Shown: positions 11,002-23,600 of the stretch, piece by piece
How the letters are laid out: each line of letters opens with the position of its first letter
Numbering within the stretch: position 1 is the first letter of the stretch
Assembly (NCBI GenBank): GCA_012295275.1
Contig: CM022671.1
Coordinates: 26,383,322 to 26,425,321 of the forward strand
Length of the DNA stretch: 42,000 nt
Reading direction: 5' to 3'
Source of the DNA: Chrysomallon squamiferum
Taxonomy: Eukaryota > Mollusca > Gastropoda > Neomphalida > Peltospiridae
Notes under the pieces: model-generated
What the model was told of the DNA's origin: nothing
What the model saw: only the letters and a program-made list of their open reading frames with translations
The model's database searches: none
Translations under genes and position numbers: made by a program

Positions 11002-11151
11002 TTATATCTCAATCACAACACCAATTCCATTGTGGAGCACATATTTCCTGGGATCATCTGAGTTATCTTCTCCTTCATTATTATGCAAGCTGCCATTTTC
11101 TTCTAACAATTCACATTGCACATAGTTATGTACTGCACATAAATACTCATT
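11002..11151 (-). CDS. Candidate terminal exon of an unidentified gene
   Basis: Minus-strand frame of 49 codons ending in TAA. It includes ELLEENGSLHNNEGEDNS and then DDPRKYVLHNGIGVVIEI, which looks like real protein and not translated repeat. An acceptor-like TTTATATAG immediately precedes it, and an AATAAA lies about 45 bp downstream. If that acceptor is right, the entering phase is 0, so this does not fit as another terminal exon of the phase-2 zinc-finger gene. I do not recognise the family and found no upstream exon. A second possible acceptor, GTGCAG, would shorten it. Confidence 0.35.
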   Translation of the reverse strand, partial: NEYLCAVHNYVQCELLEENGSLHNNEGEDNSDDPRKYVLHNGIGVVIEI

Positions 11152-12648
11152 CTATATAAACCTGCTTCAAATTATAAATAAATAAATAAATAAAAATCTC
11201 AGAAAAATTTTAATTGTTAAAATAAAATACTCTTGAGATAGATTTACGAGACTAGTTACATACAAAAGTTATATTTTTACTGTTTACAAACTATTTTATT
11301 ACAAAAACATTTTAGTTTTTGGTTTTATTTATTCTGTATTATATTATAATTATATTTACATGTAAATGAAATGATTTTGATAAAAAGTTATTGATTACAT
11401 CACAACATTAAAACTAAACTATTATGTTTATATAATAAAAGAATATAAATGTAACAAAATGTAAAATTAGTACACTGAAATTGTAAAAACACAAGTACAA
11501 GACCTCTCTACCACAAATATTAATTAGTGTAATAAATAGACAGAAGTTTTGTTAAAAAGTGAATTATGATTTATAAACATTAGCTTATCATGTGTAGAGG
11601 TTTTTTTTTTTTTGTTGTTCATAAAAGTGAACCAGCTGAGAAAAATGATGTTGTAAAGTAGTGACAAAAAAAATGTCATTTTCGTATAAGCAAACAATTT
11701 CTGCTATATAAAAACAAAATAATAAAAAAATAAAGTATCTTTGGCCTTTTAATGATATTTACATTTGTTTTCTATCTGTTAACCTTAAGATATCTAAATT
11801 TGGCATGAACTAAATGCTTTGTGTCTTCAACTTCAGATGAATTTTTGCTTCTGAAGTTTGCATATAGTCCATATTTTAAGAAGATAATTAAGACTACAAA
11901 CAGCATAGGAATGGTTAATAACTAGATGAAGAAAGATGAACCGGCATCTTAAAGGGACATTAGTAATGGCTGTAACACTCAGAAACAAAGTGACTGCACA
12001 GAACTTTACTGTGAGGGAAAAAAGAAAAAGAAAAGGAAGATTTGAAACAGTCATGCACAAATTCATGTATCTTGTACATGGTAAAATGTTGAGGGAAATT
12101 AATTTGTTTAATACTGCTGACTCAGAAACAAAGTGACTGCACAGGACTTTATTGTGAGGGAAAAAAAGAAAAAGAAGTAAAAGAACACTTTTGAAACATT
12201 CAACACACAAAGATATATGAAGGTCATAGAGGGCCAGTGAAAACGATGTTGTACATGGTAAAATGATGAAGGAAATTATGCTATTTTTTAATACTGTTAA
12301 AGAGTGTGTCTGTCCAGATCAAAAGTCTTTTTACTTGTGAAACAATCTTGTGATTACAGGTGATTTGAGCTCAAACATGAGCTACAGTGAGTGACTTCAG
12401 TAATAAACTCCTTTACCTCAGACAGATAAAGGGGATGTTTGTGCAAACATTTAATGAAGCTGAAATCATTGTATGCTGCCATATATGAAGACCTTCAACT
12501 TCAGAACATTCCCCAAAACTCAGGTGGTTACATGAAGAACAGCCAGAATAGTGTTCTCATAACTGACAAGTTGGTCAAGTGAAGCAGTTATGGCATGCTT
12601 CTGAGGACATAATTTTAATGAATTAATAATGTAGATTAAATAGCTCTT

Positions 12649-12679
<31 letters not shown>

Positions 12680-12963
12680 TAAACAAATAAAAAATAGAAG
12701 AGAACAAATGGATCATTACTGCTATAGTGATCAGAGACCTTCTTTAAATTAGGTTGCAAATTATGAATTAAAAAATTTGAACTGGATTGCTAAAAGCAAC
12801 ATTTGTGACATTAAGACACGTAATATGATTTTTGAATAGTACAGTACGTGATTGATGAATATGACTCCATTGTATATGATAATCCTGAAATGAAAAATAG
12901 TGTCTTTCATCCAGTCATCTCCCTAAAACTCAAAATTAAATTCTGTCATAATTATACAAGATC

Positions 12964-12997
<34 letters not shown>

Positions 12998-13957
12998 TAA
13001 TTTTACAAACAAACAAAAACAAACGTCTATCTGTATTGATACATTCAGTAACGGTATATACCTATTTGGTAATACAAAAATTAGTTATATAAAGTTTTAA
13101 GGTGATAGTTAATAAAAAGTTTTTTTTATGTTAAAACTATCTAAAACCCATTAAAAATATGTAAAACATTTCCCATGTATTTTAAAAGTATAGTATAACT
13201 ATAAGGGTGTTTTTTTTATAGGTTTTTAAAAAAACAAAATAAAAAAAGAGGATATTTTTCTTCTTACTTTAAAACCGTAACAATTTTTAACAAAATAACA
13301 TAAATTAACAAATTGAATTAAATGAGGTCTGATTATCTTTTTACATTTCAACTTTTCTAATAAATATGAACACACATGGAGTATCATTGGTACATATACG
13401 TGAGTTCATGTGTGTATGTGTGTGCATGTGTGTGTTGAATAAGTGGCTACTATCTTTTTATTTATCAACTCACTGCTCTCAAAAGCAGTATATTAATACA
13501 TACTGACTTTGTTTTTGATGGACATCAAAACAATATATTTCTTAAATAACAGCAATTTATCTGTTATGTTTTCAAATAAAAACTGTTTTTTCAAACCAGA
13601 AATTAAACACTAAAGAAGTAACTTTGAACAATATATATATATATATAAAATGCAAATAACAATTTATTGAAGTAAAAATATTTCCATCCAAAAAAGCTAT
13701 ATTTCTGGTCAGTGCTATATTTCTAGTCATTATTATAATGATGTTAATGAAATTATCTTGCCACGGTGTTTAGTGATTGCAGGATAAATATATATGTTAT
13801 TATGTGTATTAATTGTACCTGTAACATTCATTAAGTATGAGGTGATTTTAAAGTTAAAATTTAAATGCACTAAATAATGCAGACATGAACTTCATAAGGT
13901 AGTAAGTATTGCTGTCACATTCAACAGCTGTTCCTTGAATGAAACAAAATATCTCTG
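11152..13957. other. Long stretch without a firm gene
   Basis: AT-rich sequence with a short duplicated segment (11978-12310), an A-run followed by (TA)n near 12650-12680 and an AAT run near 12965-12992. A 50-codon plus-strand frame around 12433-12574 (YAAIYEDLQLQNIPQ) has protein-like composition but no start or splice context, so I leave it uncalled. Confidence 0.5.
11978..12310. repeat. Two-copy direct repeat
   Basis: ACTCAGAAACAAAGTGACTG at 11978 recurs at about 12120. It is followed in both copies by an AG-rich tract and later by TACATGGTAAAATG and TTTAATACTG. The second copy has an extra segment of about 45 bp. Confidence 0.8.
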
Positions 13958-14393
13958 TTACTTATGCATCTGCCATCGTTTATGATTCCACTTAACAAAC
14001 ATCAGTTCTTGTCGAATTGCTCTGTTTATTGTTGGCTGGGAAACCTCAACATTCAGGTCCTGTTTCAATCGCCTTTTTATTTCCATTTCTGTTATGTTGG
14101 GGTTCCCTGTCCGAAGTCCGGCAATGAACTCCAGTTCAGGTTTAGAGATTTTTTTTTTCATTCTAGATCGAGCTTTGGACTGGCTGTTGGTGACAGAAAG
14201 GTTCCTGGCATAGACACATTTGTACCACAGATCTTCTATAAACTGTGGGGCAATGTTCACCTGTCTGCCAACATGGACAAACGTTCCCTGTGGTACAATA
14301 CCAGAGTAAATGTTTCCTCCATTTTTTATTATCTCCTCCGTGATCAGATGTTCGAATCCTTCGTTCATGGCTGTCCACGTTTTTCTGTTGCTA
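13958..14393 (-). CDS. Alternative terminal exon: paired-domain-like helix-turn-helix
   Basis: Minus-strand exon of 436 nt with acceptor TTTTAG/T at 14394 and stop TAA at 13958-13960. It enters in phase 2, as does the zinc-finger terminal exon upstream, so it joins exon 3 (ending GAC AG) without a frameshift and would give a 434-residue protein. Residues about 325-336 read PQGTFVHVGRQV, like the Pax beta-hairpin GGVFVNGRPL. After a basic linker, about 372-420 read ISKPELEFIAGLRTGNPNIT and end SQPTINRAIRQEL, closely resembling the second (RED) helix-turn-helix of Pax domains, with its NP turn, EI-RL and VS-INR-IR pattern. The first Pax helix-turn-helix looks replaced or absent. A DNA-binding role is inferred. 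It could instead be the last exon of a separate gene, but the matching phase, strand and order argue against that. Confidence 0.6.
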
Positions 14394-15867
14394 CTAAAAG
14401 AAAAGAAGAAGAAGAAGAAAAAGATGTTAAATGCTATATTGTTTAACAAAAAATAAAAAAATTAATAAACCCAAACAAACCTCCAATAGTCTGAAGATTA
14501 AAAAAAACAATTTAAACCAAAAACAATGTTATTTCATCATGCAGCTTATAGACACACTATATATCTTTTTGCATTGTGGGGAAAAAAACAAAGAAATGAA
14601 AAGAAAAGAAAAAAAGAATGAAAGAAAAATAAATAAATAAAAAATGAATTGCAATTATTGAAATCCAGAAGGAAATGAAACACCAGAATATTGCAAGAGT
14701 ACATCCAAACCATTTGATGTAGAGTTATATTTCTATAAACAGACATTCTTTGGCATTCAGCTTTAAATATTTATTTTACTGATTTTTATTGATTTTTACT
14801 GATGGTCACTTCCAACAGACAGTTGTTTAGAAAAATTCTCCATATATTATTTCTCAACAGTATTTTATCAAATTGGAATAAAAAAAATTTCTTCTATCCT
14901 ATCTATGTTTTTGCTTTTTGATGTTTCCAGATTTTATTTTCAGATTTTAATTCATTAACTGATTCATCTAATTTGTTTATGTAATCAGTTATATCATGTT
15001 GCCATTATGGTGTAAAAATTTAGTAAGATACAAATGTATAGAAGAAATTATAGTTTAGAAGTTTCTTGCTTTTTTAAGGACTCCAGAAACAAATGAAATA
15101 ATCATCTGAAAGTATGTTACATATATTTAGACTATCTGCAACACTGCATAATCAGTTACATGTTTTGATAAATTATACTTTGACAATTTTTTGAATATTC
15201 CAATTTCAAAACAAAGACATATCATGATATTTGCAACTGATTATTTATAACTGATTTTCTATCAGATGAAACAACCTTCTGTAAGTTTGTCAAAACAAGA
15301 AGCATCCTCAAAATGCTTTAAAAAATTACTAAGTAAAAGTAAAGACTAAATTATGTGAAAGTTTTATTACAAATTTGATCAAACAAAATAACAATTATTA
15401 TGTGCAACAAAACTGAAAACATCCGAAGAACAATAATACTGCCTAAATAAAATCACACTTATATGTATAGATATATACATTTTTAAACTTTGGATTCTAA
15501 TAAATAATAAACTTTATTTAATGACTAGGCAGACAAACACTAACAGGATCACAAAATGTATAATAAATAAAGTAAAACATAATGATAATCTCTAACTGAA
15601 ATATTTTCTTTCATTACTGTTTAAATTTATTGTATAATAGGTGGTTTTTGTTTCAATCAACAATTTTTGAAACTGCTGAAAAGGCTGAACTTAAAATATT
15701 TTTCATATGCAATGGTTTTTTAATAGTATAAACATAATAATGCATTCATTTAAACTATCTGTACAAATAAATAAGGAAAAGCAGTGTGTATGCTTATTAT
15801 ATATGCATACTTGTTTGTAAACAAAGTATATTAAGAGATATGTTTATTATATTTATCCAGGAACAGT
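14394..15867. other. Spacer between the two terminal exons
   Basis: AT-rich sequence with no exon I can support. It holds an AG/AAAG-rich stretch at 14398-14640 that supplies the pyrimidine tract of the downstream exon on the minus strand. The zinc-finger polyadenylation signal lies at its right edge. Confidence 0.55.
15843..15848 (-). terminator. Polyadenylation signal of the zinc-finger terminal exon
   Basis: AATAAA on the minus strand, about 20 bp after the TGA at 15868-15870. Confidence 0.5.
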
Positions 15868-18800
15868 TCAGGAGTGTACTGCCTGTATGCATGTTCTTTT
15901 GTGACGATTTAAGGAGTACGAATAAGAAAACACCTTTCCACAGGTGCAGCAGTACTCATAGTGATTTCCACCCAGGTGCTTGTGTCTGTAATGTTTCATC
16001 AAGTACCTTTCTTCAACAAAACGAACTCCACACACTCCACAGGAAAGTTTCTTAGTCTGTTCTACATGGCACTTTTTTACGTGTGACTCTACATTTTTAA
16101 AGGTCTGCAAACATTTTGGACACTCGGATCTGTGACGGTCATGTTTCTTCATGTGTCTGTGTAGAGCGTACTTGTCTTTACAGGTGTATCCACACTCACT
16201 GCAGACCTTCACCTTGTTCTGATGCTTAAATCTCCGGTGGTTCGACAAAGCATTGAGCGACTTGAAATTCAGGCCGCAGTCGGAACAGAGCTGCAGAGGA
16301 TTATCTCCGTGTCTGCATGACACGTGCTGTTTGAGGTAGCGTTTCTCAGAAAACTCCTTGTTGCACTTCAGGCATATGTGTTTGTTACTAGGACTGTGTT
16401 GCAGGAAATGTCGCCGCAGTGATGCTTCGTGTCTGTAGCATTTAGCACAGAAATGGCAAACATACTGACACTGTTCTGTTGTTTTGCTCTGAATCCCTGT
16501 CACTTTGTTTTCACACAGTTTTGGGTCATTCTCAGACTTTAAAGACTCCAGTGTTAAAAGACTGGAAATTGTTATAGTAACATTTCCTGGTTCTATTTTA
16601 CTGCTGAAAGAAACAATAAAGAATGCTGAAGTGATGCAAAACAAATATTTAGCCACAGTCAAGATCAAGTAATATATTTCTTACTGAGAAAATTAAATCA
16701 TTAATTATTGTTTTTCCAAATATTTAGAGCACTGGCAGTGAGCATAAAATTAAAAACAAAAATATGTAAATGAAAATGTTATTTTAAACTTAGTGTCAAG
16801 CATTACTACAAGAAATCAATGAATAATACATAAATGCTGATAATTTTAACAGGTATTCAAGGAGCTATTACCAAAAACATCTAACTCTAACTTTAAAAAT
16901 ATATTTGTTATTCACAGAAAATACTTTCAGTTTTTACATTTTAATTTAAAACATACGTCCAACACTTCGTAGTTTTATTCTTATAATTAGGAATCATATT
17001 ATTTAATCTGGTTTAAAACAGAAGAATGAAGTCGCTTTAATGAATAAACTGAAAGTATTTGCAACTGATAATTATACATACTTATACCTGTACAGTAGTA
17101 AAATCTCATTATACATTTTAACGTTAACTAAAATACTGTTAAGTGTATTTATAATTTGTAATAAAAGTTTAACTTACCTTCAGTGGTTTGATGTTCAATA
17201 AACAAAGAAAAAAAATGTAACCGCACGACATTACAGTATTATCTTCCCCTCACTTGTGGGTTGTAAGCTGTACCCTTTAAAACAACTGCCCTTCTATTTC
17301 ATTGTATTTAAGATTGTTTAAAAACTGTCTGCTAAAATATCTTCAGTTATTTTAGCGACTAGGTTTTCATATTACATTACATATTTTTATAAAACTTAAT
17401 TGAAAAAAAAAAGATTACACTGTCTGATTTACATAATAAATACTGTAAAAAGTATATTTATACTTTTATAGGGCTGAATACCAGGGTTTATAAATTCCAT
17501 GTACAATGAAGACCGTATTTGCATCTCTTTCAGGAAATGAGACACAAAACAATATCAATGTTCAGTTCATTAATATTAACATATTAAAGTGAAGTATCAA
17601 TATATTCACAAAAAAACAAGTGTATTCATAAGAACAGAAAATATTTTTTTTTCACCAACATAATTAAAAATAATTTGATATATAGGACTTGGATTTGGAA
17701 TAAGGTTAAGGAAAATCACCCGATTTAATACGTAAAGAAATGAACATGATTTGCATGTTATTATAAAAACTTGTATGGTAAAACTTTGTTATACCTGTCT
17801 GTCGTTATCTGCTTAATCTCTACACTATCATTTTGGTTTTCAGTAGCGTCTGCTACCACAGCTGATGTCTGGATGTTTTCAGTTCTGTGTTGAAAATGTT
17901 CCAGTTCATCTGTGTCTGAATCAATATCTATGGGTTCCACTTTGACACGTGATGCACTGTTAGAAGCATTACACCGCATCTTTTCACCTAAAACTGACTG
18001 TCTGGCTGTACCAGCCTCCTGAACATTTTGATACACATATACAGGTTGTAAACTTTCTTTGCTTGCTGATTTTGAGGAAGGATAATCAAACAGCTGAACA
18101 GTTTTGTGACTGGCAGAAAAGTAAGAATCTTCCTGAGATGAGCCTGTTTTTTCACTTGTTTCTGTTTCATTGTTTGTCGGAGACGGTGAATCTTGAAATG
18201 TGTTCAGTGGTCTGCTAAATGACTCTGTGACTGGTGAATAATGCTGCTGCTGATCAGGTGACTGGACATTTGGAATTATACTAGTCTCTCTGACTTGTTT
18301 TGGTAAATATTCACCTGAATCCAGAGACCGTGGATCAGAATATCTTTGAAAAAAAGAAGAAAGAAAAACCTGTATTATGATGCAACCTTAAGCTTTTAGT
18401 ACCAACACTGATTCCTGAATAGTGTTATTAAAAACAAGTATGATTATTCTTAGATGTAACAACTTAAGTAACATTTTCTGTCTGTCTTTTTCTGTCATTA
18501 TATGTGCACATATATAAGCATATATATATATATATACATACCTGTCGGTAGTTTCTTCTGTATCCTCTGATTGCTTAAAATGAACTGGTATGTCAGATGA
18601 ATCATCTACATCACTATCTCGAACATCTGATGTTTCAGCATCTTCAAATCTAGAGCACAAATTCACATTAATGCGATCATGAACAAATTATAGCTAAGAC
18701 CATGAAAATTATAATCATAATTCTTATATAACTTAAATTAAAGTTAGTCTTTATTTATTGATATCTATTATTATTTTAATTTTTATAGAAATGAGCAAGA

Positions 18801-19688
18801 ACAAATAAAATATATGACTTAAAGTAAAACAGGGTCATTATTTACTGTAATTAGTTAGTATATAATATAATTTAATAAAATTTAATAAATGTTATCAATA
18901 TTACATAGTCTGCACAGTGGACATAATTAAACATTATCTTGACATATCATAGTTATAAAGTCAATCTATCCATTGATTTTTCCAGTTCCAGCCATGAGCC
19001 TGTAAATCAAGAAGTTTATCCAGACTGGTTTTATGATTTCCTGTATAAATTTTGCATAAAAAAGGATAAAGAAAAAAAGTGTTTGCTACTAAACATGGCC
19101 TGAATATTCTCTCATATAATTAGTTGTATATTTAACAAATTAATATTTAAACTACCAAATAACCACTCTTATTTTCATATATACGTACATACATACAAAC
19201 TGATACATATTAAATTAATAGACAATGACATGTATAATGTAATGATGAAAATAATTATATCGTACTGAAGTATCAATATCATTAAATTTAAAGATTTATT
19301 TATTTGTAACTTTTAAGTAACTAGTGTTTAAAATAATTTATTGTAGCAATGACAAGATAATTGAGTAATTCACGGTTTTAAGTATTTATTATAATAATTT
19401 ATAATGTTATTGTTAATAATGTCAATATAATTTTCATTTTTAACAAATGTATTAATTCATGTAATCCAATAATTACCGGCAAAAGCAGTATTGGTCATGA
19501 ATTTCCATTAAGTGAAAGGCCAATCCTGGATCTGTGTCAGCTCTTTTTTCCCTAAGTGATTTCCAACTCTCAAAAATGACCCCAAGATGAACCTTTCTTT
19601 CATCCTGCCATTTATCCACTGCATGTCCACTAGATCTGACTGGGTGTCCTTTTCTTAAATGTCGCGACTGCATTGTTGGATTAGCCAT
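15868..19688 (-). CDS. Seven-finger C2H2 zinc-finger protein, four coding exons
   Basis: Exons 19688-19477, 18649-18542, 18343-17795 and 16603-15868 splice with GT/AG at every border, all in phase 2, giving 534 residues. Exon 1 holds HLGVIFESWKSLREKRADTD, a W-centred helical module of a kind I associate with N-termini of invertebrate zinc-finger proteins but cannot name. Exon 2 is acidic. Exon 3 is Ser/Thr/Gln-rich and contains VKVEPIDIDSDTDE, a SUMO consensus (VKVE) followed by acidic residues. The last exon encodes seven fingers starting CHFCAKC, CLKCNKE, CSDCGLN, CSECGYT, CPKCLQT, CGVCGVR and CTCGKVF; the last ends in Cys instead of His. A nuclear DNA-binding regulator is the likely role. 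The next gene, pelota, starts about 1 kb away on the opposite strand. Exons 2 and 3 are symmetric and could be skipped in frame. I do not recognise an orthologue. Confidence 0.85.
16604..17794. other. Intron 3 of the zinc-finger gene
   Basis: AT-rich intron bounded by donor AG/GTATAAC and acceptor TTTCAG. I see no nested gene or RNA. Confidence 0.7.
18650..19476. other. Intron 1 of the zinc-finger gene
   Basis: AT-rich intron between donor CG/GTAATT and acceptor GTGCTCTAG. Nothing else is recognisable in it. Confidence 0.7.
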
Positions 19689-20678
19689 AATGTCATTATA
19701 GCAACCTACCGAACAATATTAAATCAGATTTTAAACAAAGCATCCAATTTTGATAATTGTTTTGAGAGAATATCGGAAACCATATTCGTTAATAATTTTT
19801 GTTAGAAAATTCTAATTTCCTTCAATATATTTAGAGCACCAATTTAAATTATCCAAATTATAAAATTATTTGATGTTTTCAGTACGACACTTTTTGTATA
19901 TTGCATACTGTATTTTTTAACTGGAGGAAATCCAGCAAAAGCTAAATTTTCAAAATGGAAAACTCAGTCAATCAGATTTCTGTTTACAAACTCTCGGAAT
20001 TTATATTGCTGCTTAAAATTAACGTTATTTGAAAAATGATTTGTATGTGCTCTGAAAACAAATACTGTTAACTATACTGCTCGCTATGATAAACTCAATG
20101 AAGCGGAACCTATTTTATAAAAATAACAATTATATATCTTATTATAAGGATTATTTATAATTCTTTAAATATTTTGAAAACGCATTGATGTCTATCTAAC
20201 ATCAAGGAATTTAATCAGTTCACCGTTGAAATTCTTTATTTTGTTATAGAATCGTTATCTCAAATTAAAGGTTTTGATCATAAGAAGAACGATATGCTCA
20301 AGATGGCTGTTGAATGTGTGTGTGTTCGTGTGTGCGCGCGTGTGCGTGTGTGTGTGTGTGTGTTATTGTGAATAAATATGTATTTTCCGAACATGTCTTT
20401 GATGAAATAAATAATCAGCATTTACATATTACGAGTTAACTCGCTTAGCAAGATGGCAACAAAATTAACATGATTTGTTTCGTTTTTTGTTTTATAAAAG
20501 CCGCAGGTGCGAATGATTGTTGACCAGAAAAGAATGTACAAAAGATAAACTGGAGCAGATAACTCCAGAATGAAAAATGGTGACGAAACATCATTGCGCA
20601 TTTGTTACGACATTTTGTAAGAAAATAAATCAACAGTATACAAATATTTCTTAAATCATATTAATTTATGACACTAAA
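19689..20678. promoter_or_regulatory. Shared head-to-head promoter region
   Basis: About 990 bp separate the zinc-finger ATG (minus) from the pelota ATG (plus). CAAGATGGC, the core of a YY1 site often found near housekeeping starts, occurs near 20299 and 20450. TTTTATAAAAGCCGC near 20489-20503 is TATA-like and correctly placed for a pelota start around 20520-20530. A (GT)n tract with CG interruptions lies at 20316-20362. Start sites are not determined from sequence alone. Confidence 0.4.
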
Positions 20679-23600
20679 ATGAAGCTCGTCAAGAGAGAAA
20701 TTGATAAAAATGGCACAGGGTAAGATAATTAATACTTCCTTAAATTGGACAAGCTTCCGATTTTGCCACATTTTCATTTTGATTTTATTTTCATTCTGGC
20801 AATCATTCAGTGTATGATGTGTTATTCTATGTATACTTTTGTATCATTCGATTTATTATTTGACAGTACTGGTCAGTAGTTTAAGGATTATATGTTTTTA
20901 AATAAAACGGATAAGCAAAGAAGTAAGTATATTAATGATGAATGAAAATGTATGATAATATATATATTTTTTACTTATCAAATCCTGTATGAAGAAATTT
21001 TTTTTTTAATAATAATAATAATAAATAATAAAAGGAAACTATTAAAATGTAATGTACCTTGAATTTTTTTAAATGTTAAATAATTTTGTACAATATTGAC
21101 ACTTTAGGTCAGTAACCCTTATAGCTGAAGAAGCAGAAGACATGTGGCATGCCTACAACCTGGTTCAAATAGGAGATTCTCTGAAATCTACAACCATCAG
21201 GTAGGGAATTAATTTTTTTATTAAAAATATATATTAAATAAATGTTACAGTACAGTAAATTTTAATACCATTTCCAGTGTTGCCAAAAGTAATAAAATAA
21301 ATGGAATAAAATGCATTTTTTCATAATATTAAATAAATGTAGCTAATAGCTTAATATTTTGTAATAATTTATATGAAATAATTATAATGTCAAATTACGT
21401 ATGTGAAATTTATTAATATATGTTGATTGATAAATAATTTTAGCATAAATTAATTCTTAAAACAATAACTCAGTTTTTTTTTTAATTCTATTATTAGCTA
21501 TATAAATTGTTTGATAATGAGTTTGAATATAGATATTATCTAAATAGTTAATTGTTATCAGTAAAAAATGAACAAAAGTTATTGTTTATCCACTTTATTG
21601 TGTTTGTCTTGTTTGTATTTTCAATAAAAGGTTATATATGAACAAACAGATTAAAAAAAAAAGATTTAAAAAAATCTACATTTTCAGGAAAGTACAGAAT
21701 GAGTCGGCAACAGGAAGTGTGAGTGTGAACAAAGTGCGAACCACTCTGACTATTCGTGTTGAGACAATTGACTACGATATTCAGGCTTGTGTCTTACGAG
21801 TTAAAGGGCGAAACATCAAGGAAAATCAGTATGTTAAGGTATCCAAGACTTAATAACAAAAGAGACACCTCAATTGTTGCTTTATAAAAGATGTGTTTAT
21901 GAATCAGAAACTTGTTTTACCCAGTTATTAATAATTGCCATAATTTTGCTGTTTTTTTATTTTTGGAAAGAGGGACAGAGATAATGTATGTGTACAGGTG
22001 CATGCATATTTGTTTATATTCTGTAATATTTTTGAAGCTAGATAGAAGTTAGATGATTTAATATTACAGTTAGTATTCTTTTTATTTTTATACATTCAAA
22101 TATTTTATTTCATGATTCTTGATGGATTGAATTTCAGTTTTGAAAATATTGAATAAAATGTTTGTTATTTTAGATGGGGGCATATCACACATTGGATCTC
22201 GAACAGAACCGTCCATTCACACTATCAAAACAGGAATGGGACAGTGTTTGTTTGGAAAGGATAGGTAATTAATATGTCTATAAATATTATTTAACTGGCT
22301 CAATTTGTAAATGATTATACATATTTTGGGGTAGTTGTCTGATAGAATACTTTAATTTACAGCAGTCCCTAAAATAAAAAATAGAATTTGTTTAAATATT
22401 CAAATGACCATTGTTTAAACGCTTTTACTAGTATTTAATTTTGTTTTTAATTGCTGAGCCTAATTTCTTAAATAGATATTAAAAATATGAAACAAATCTG
22501 TTAAATACAATGTTAATTAAGACTGAATTTTTATTTTCACAAGATAATGCCTGTGATGTCACACAGCATGCCGATGTTGCTGCTGTTGTAATGCAGGAAG
22601 GACTGGCTCATGTTTGTCTTGTAACATCAAGTATGACACTGGTTCGAGCTAAAATTGAGACCAACATTCCAAGGAAACGCAAAGGCATGTGTGATCAACA
22701 CATGAAGGTAATCTTAATATTGAGCACACTGGAATAGTCTGTAAATGTGTTGAATAATACTTCTTAATGCTTGTTGTTTTCTGGAGTTTTAGGGGGTTTT
22801 GGGTGTGTTTTTTTTTTTTTTTTTTTTTATCAAAAAGGAGCTTCAGTCATTATGATTAAAATAGACTTGTGAAGTTAAACAGAAAGCACATAAAGGACAT
22901 TGTTAAATAATAATATGTATTTTCCAATAAAGAAAGAAACAAAATGATCTGAATAAAATGTGTTTCTTTTCTTTGTTTTAATAATATTAGTATTCTATTT
23001 ATGTTAAAAGCACTGCTATTTGAAAAAAATATTAGAATTTTTAGGTGTTTTCTTTGGTTGTCGAATGTGTTTATTCTGGATATAAAAATACATTAACAGT
23101 TGTTTGGATGTAAAAAATAACACAAGTATGTCATTATATTAAATAGATTTCATTAACTTGTTTATTCCTAGTTATTTGAAAAACCTCTGAGCAAATAAAT
23201 CTTTTGTTAAAAATGTTCTTAGGTCTTTGAATGGAAAATTAACGTTAACAAAAGTCTGTAAAATAAGTAACAAAACTAATATGTTAACCCACTGTTTTAT
23301 TTTCCAGGGTTTACACCGGTTTTATGATCAGATTATTCAAGCAATATTGCGGCACGTTAACTTTGAAAGTAAGTCTTTTGTTTTCTTTTCGTTAATACCT
23401 TTCTGACTTTATTTTAAAACAATAATTGTGTACAATTCTTATACATACAATGTTTTATTTTATGTGTGTGTGTGTGTGTGATTGTGTGTGTGTGTATGTA
23501 TGTATATATATGTTTGTTTGGATTTAGAAATTCATTTATCTTTTAACTTTGAATAATTTATTGCTGATTAAAAATAAATTTCTAATGATGTTTATGTAAT

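Noticed and set aside
11936-12136. 66-codon plus-strand frame rich in basic residues
   Set aside because: It lies in a two-copy direct repeat, the second copy does not keep the frame, and no splice or start context supports it.
14340-14370. GTTCGAATCC resembling a tRNA B box
   Set aside because: It lies inside the paired-like exon, and no acceptor stem, D arm or A box can be drawn around it.
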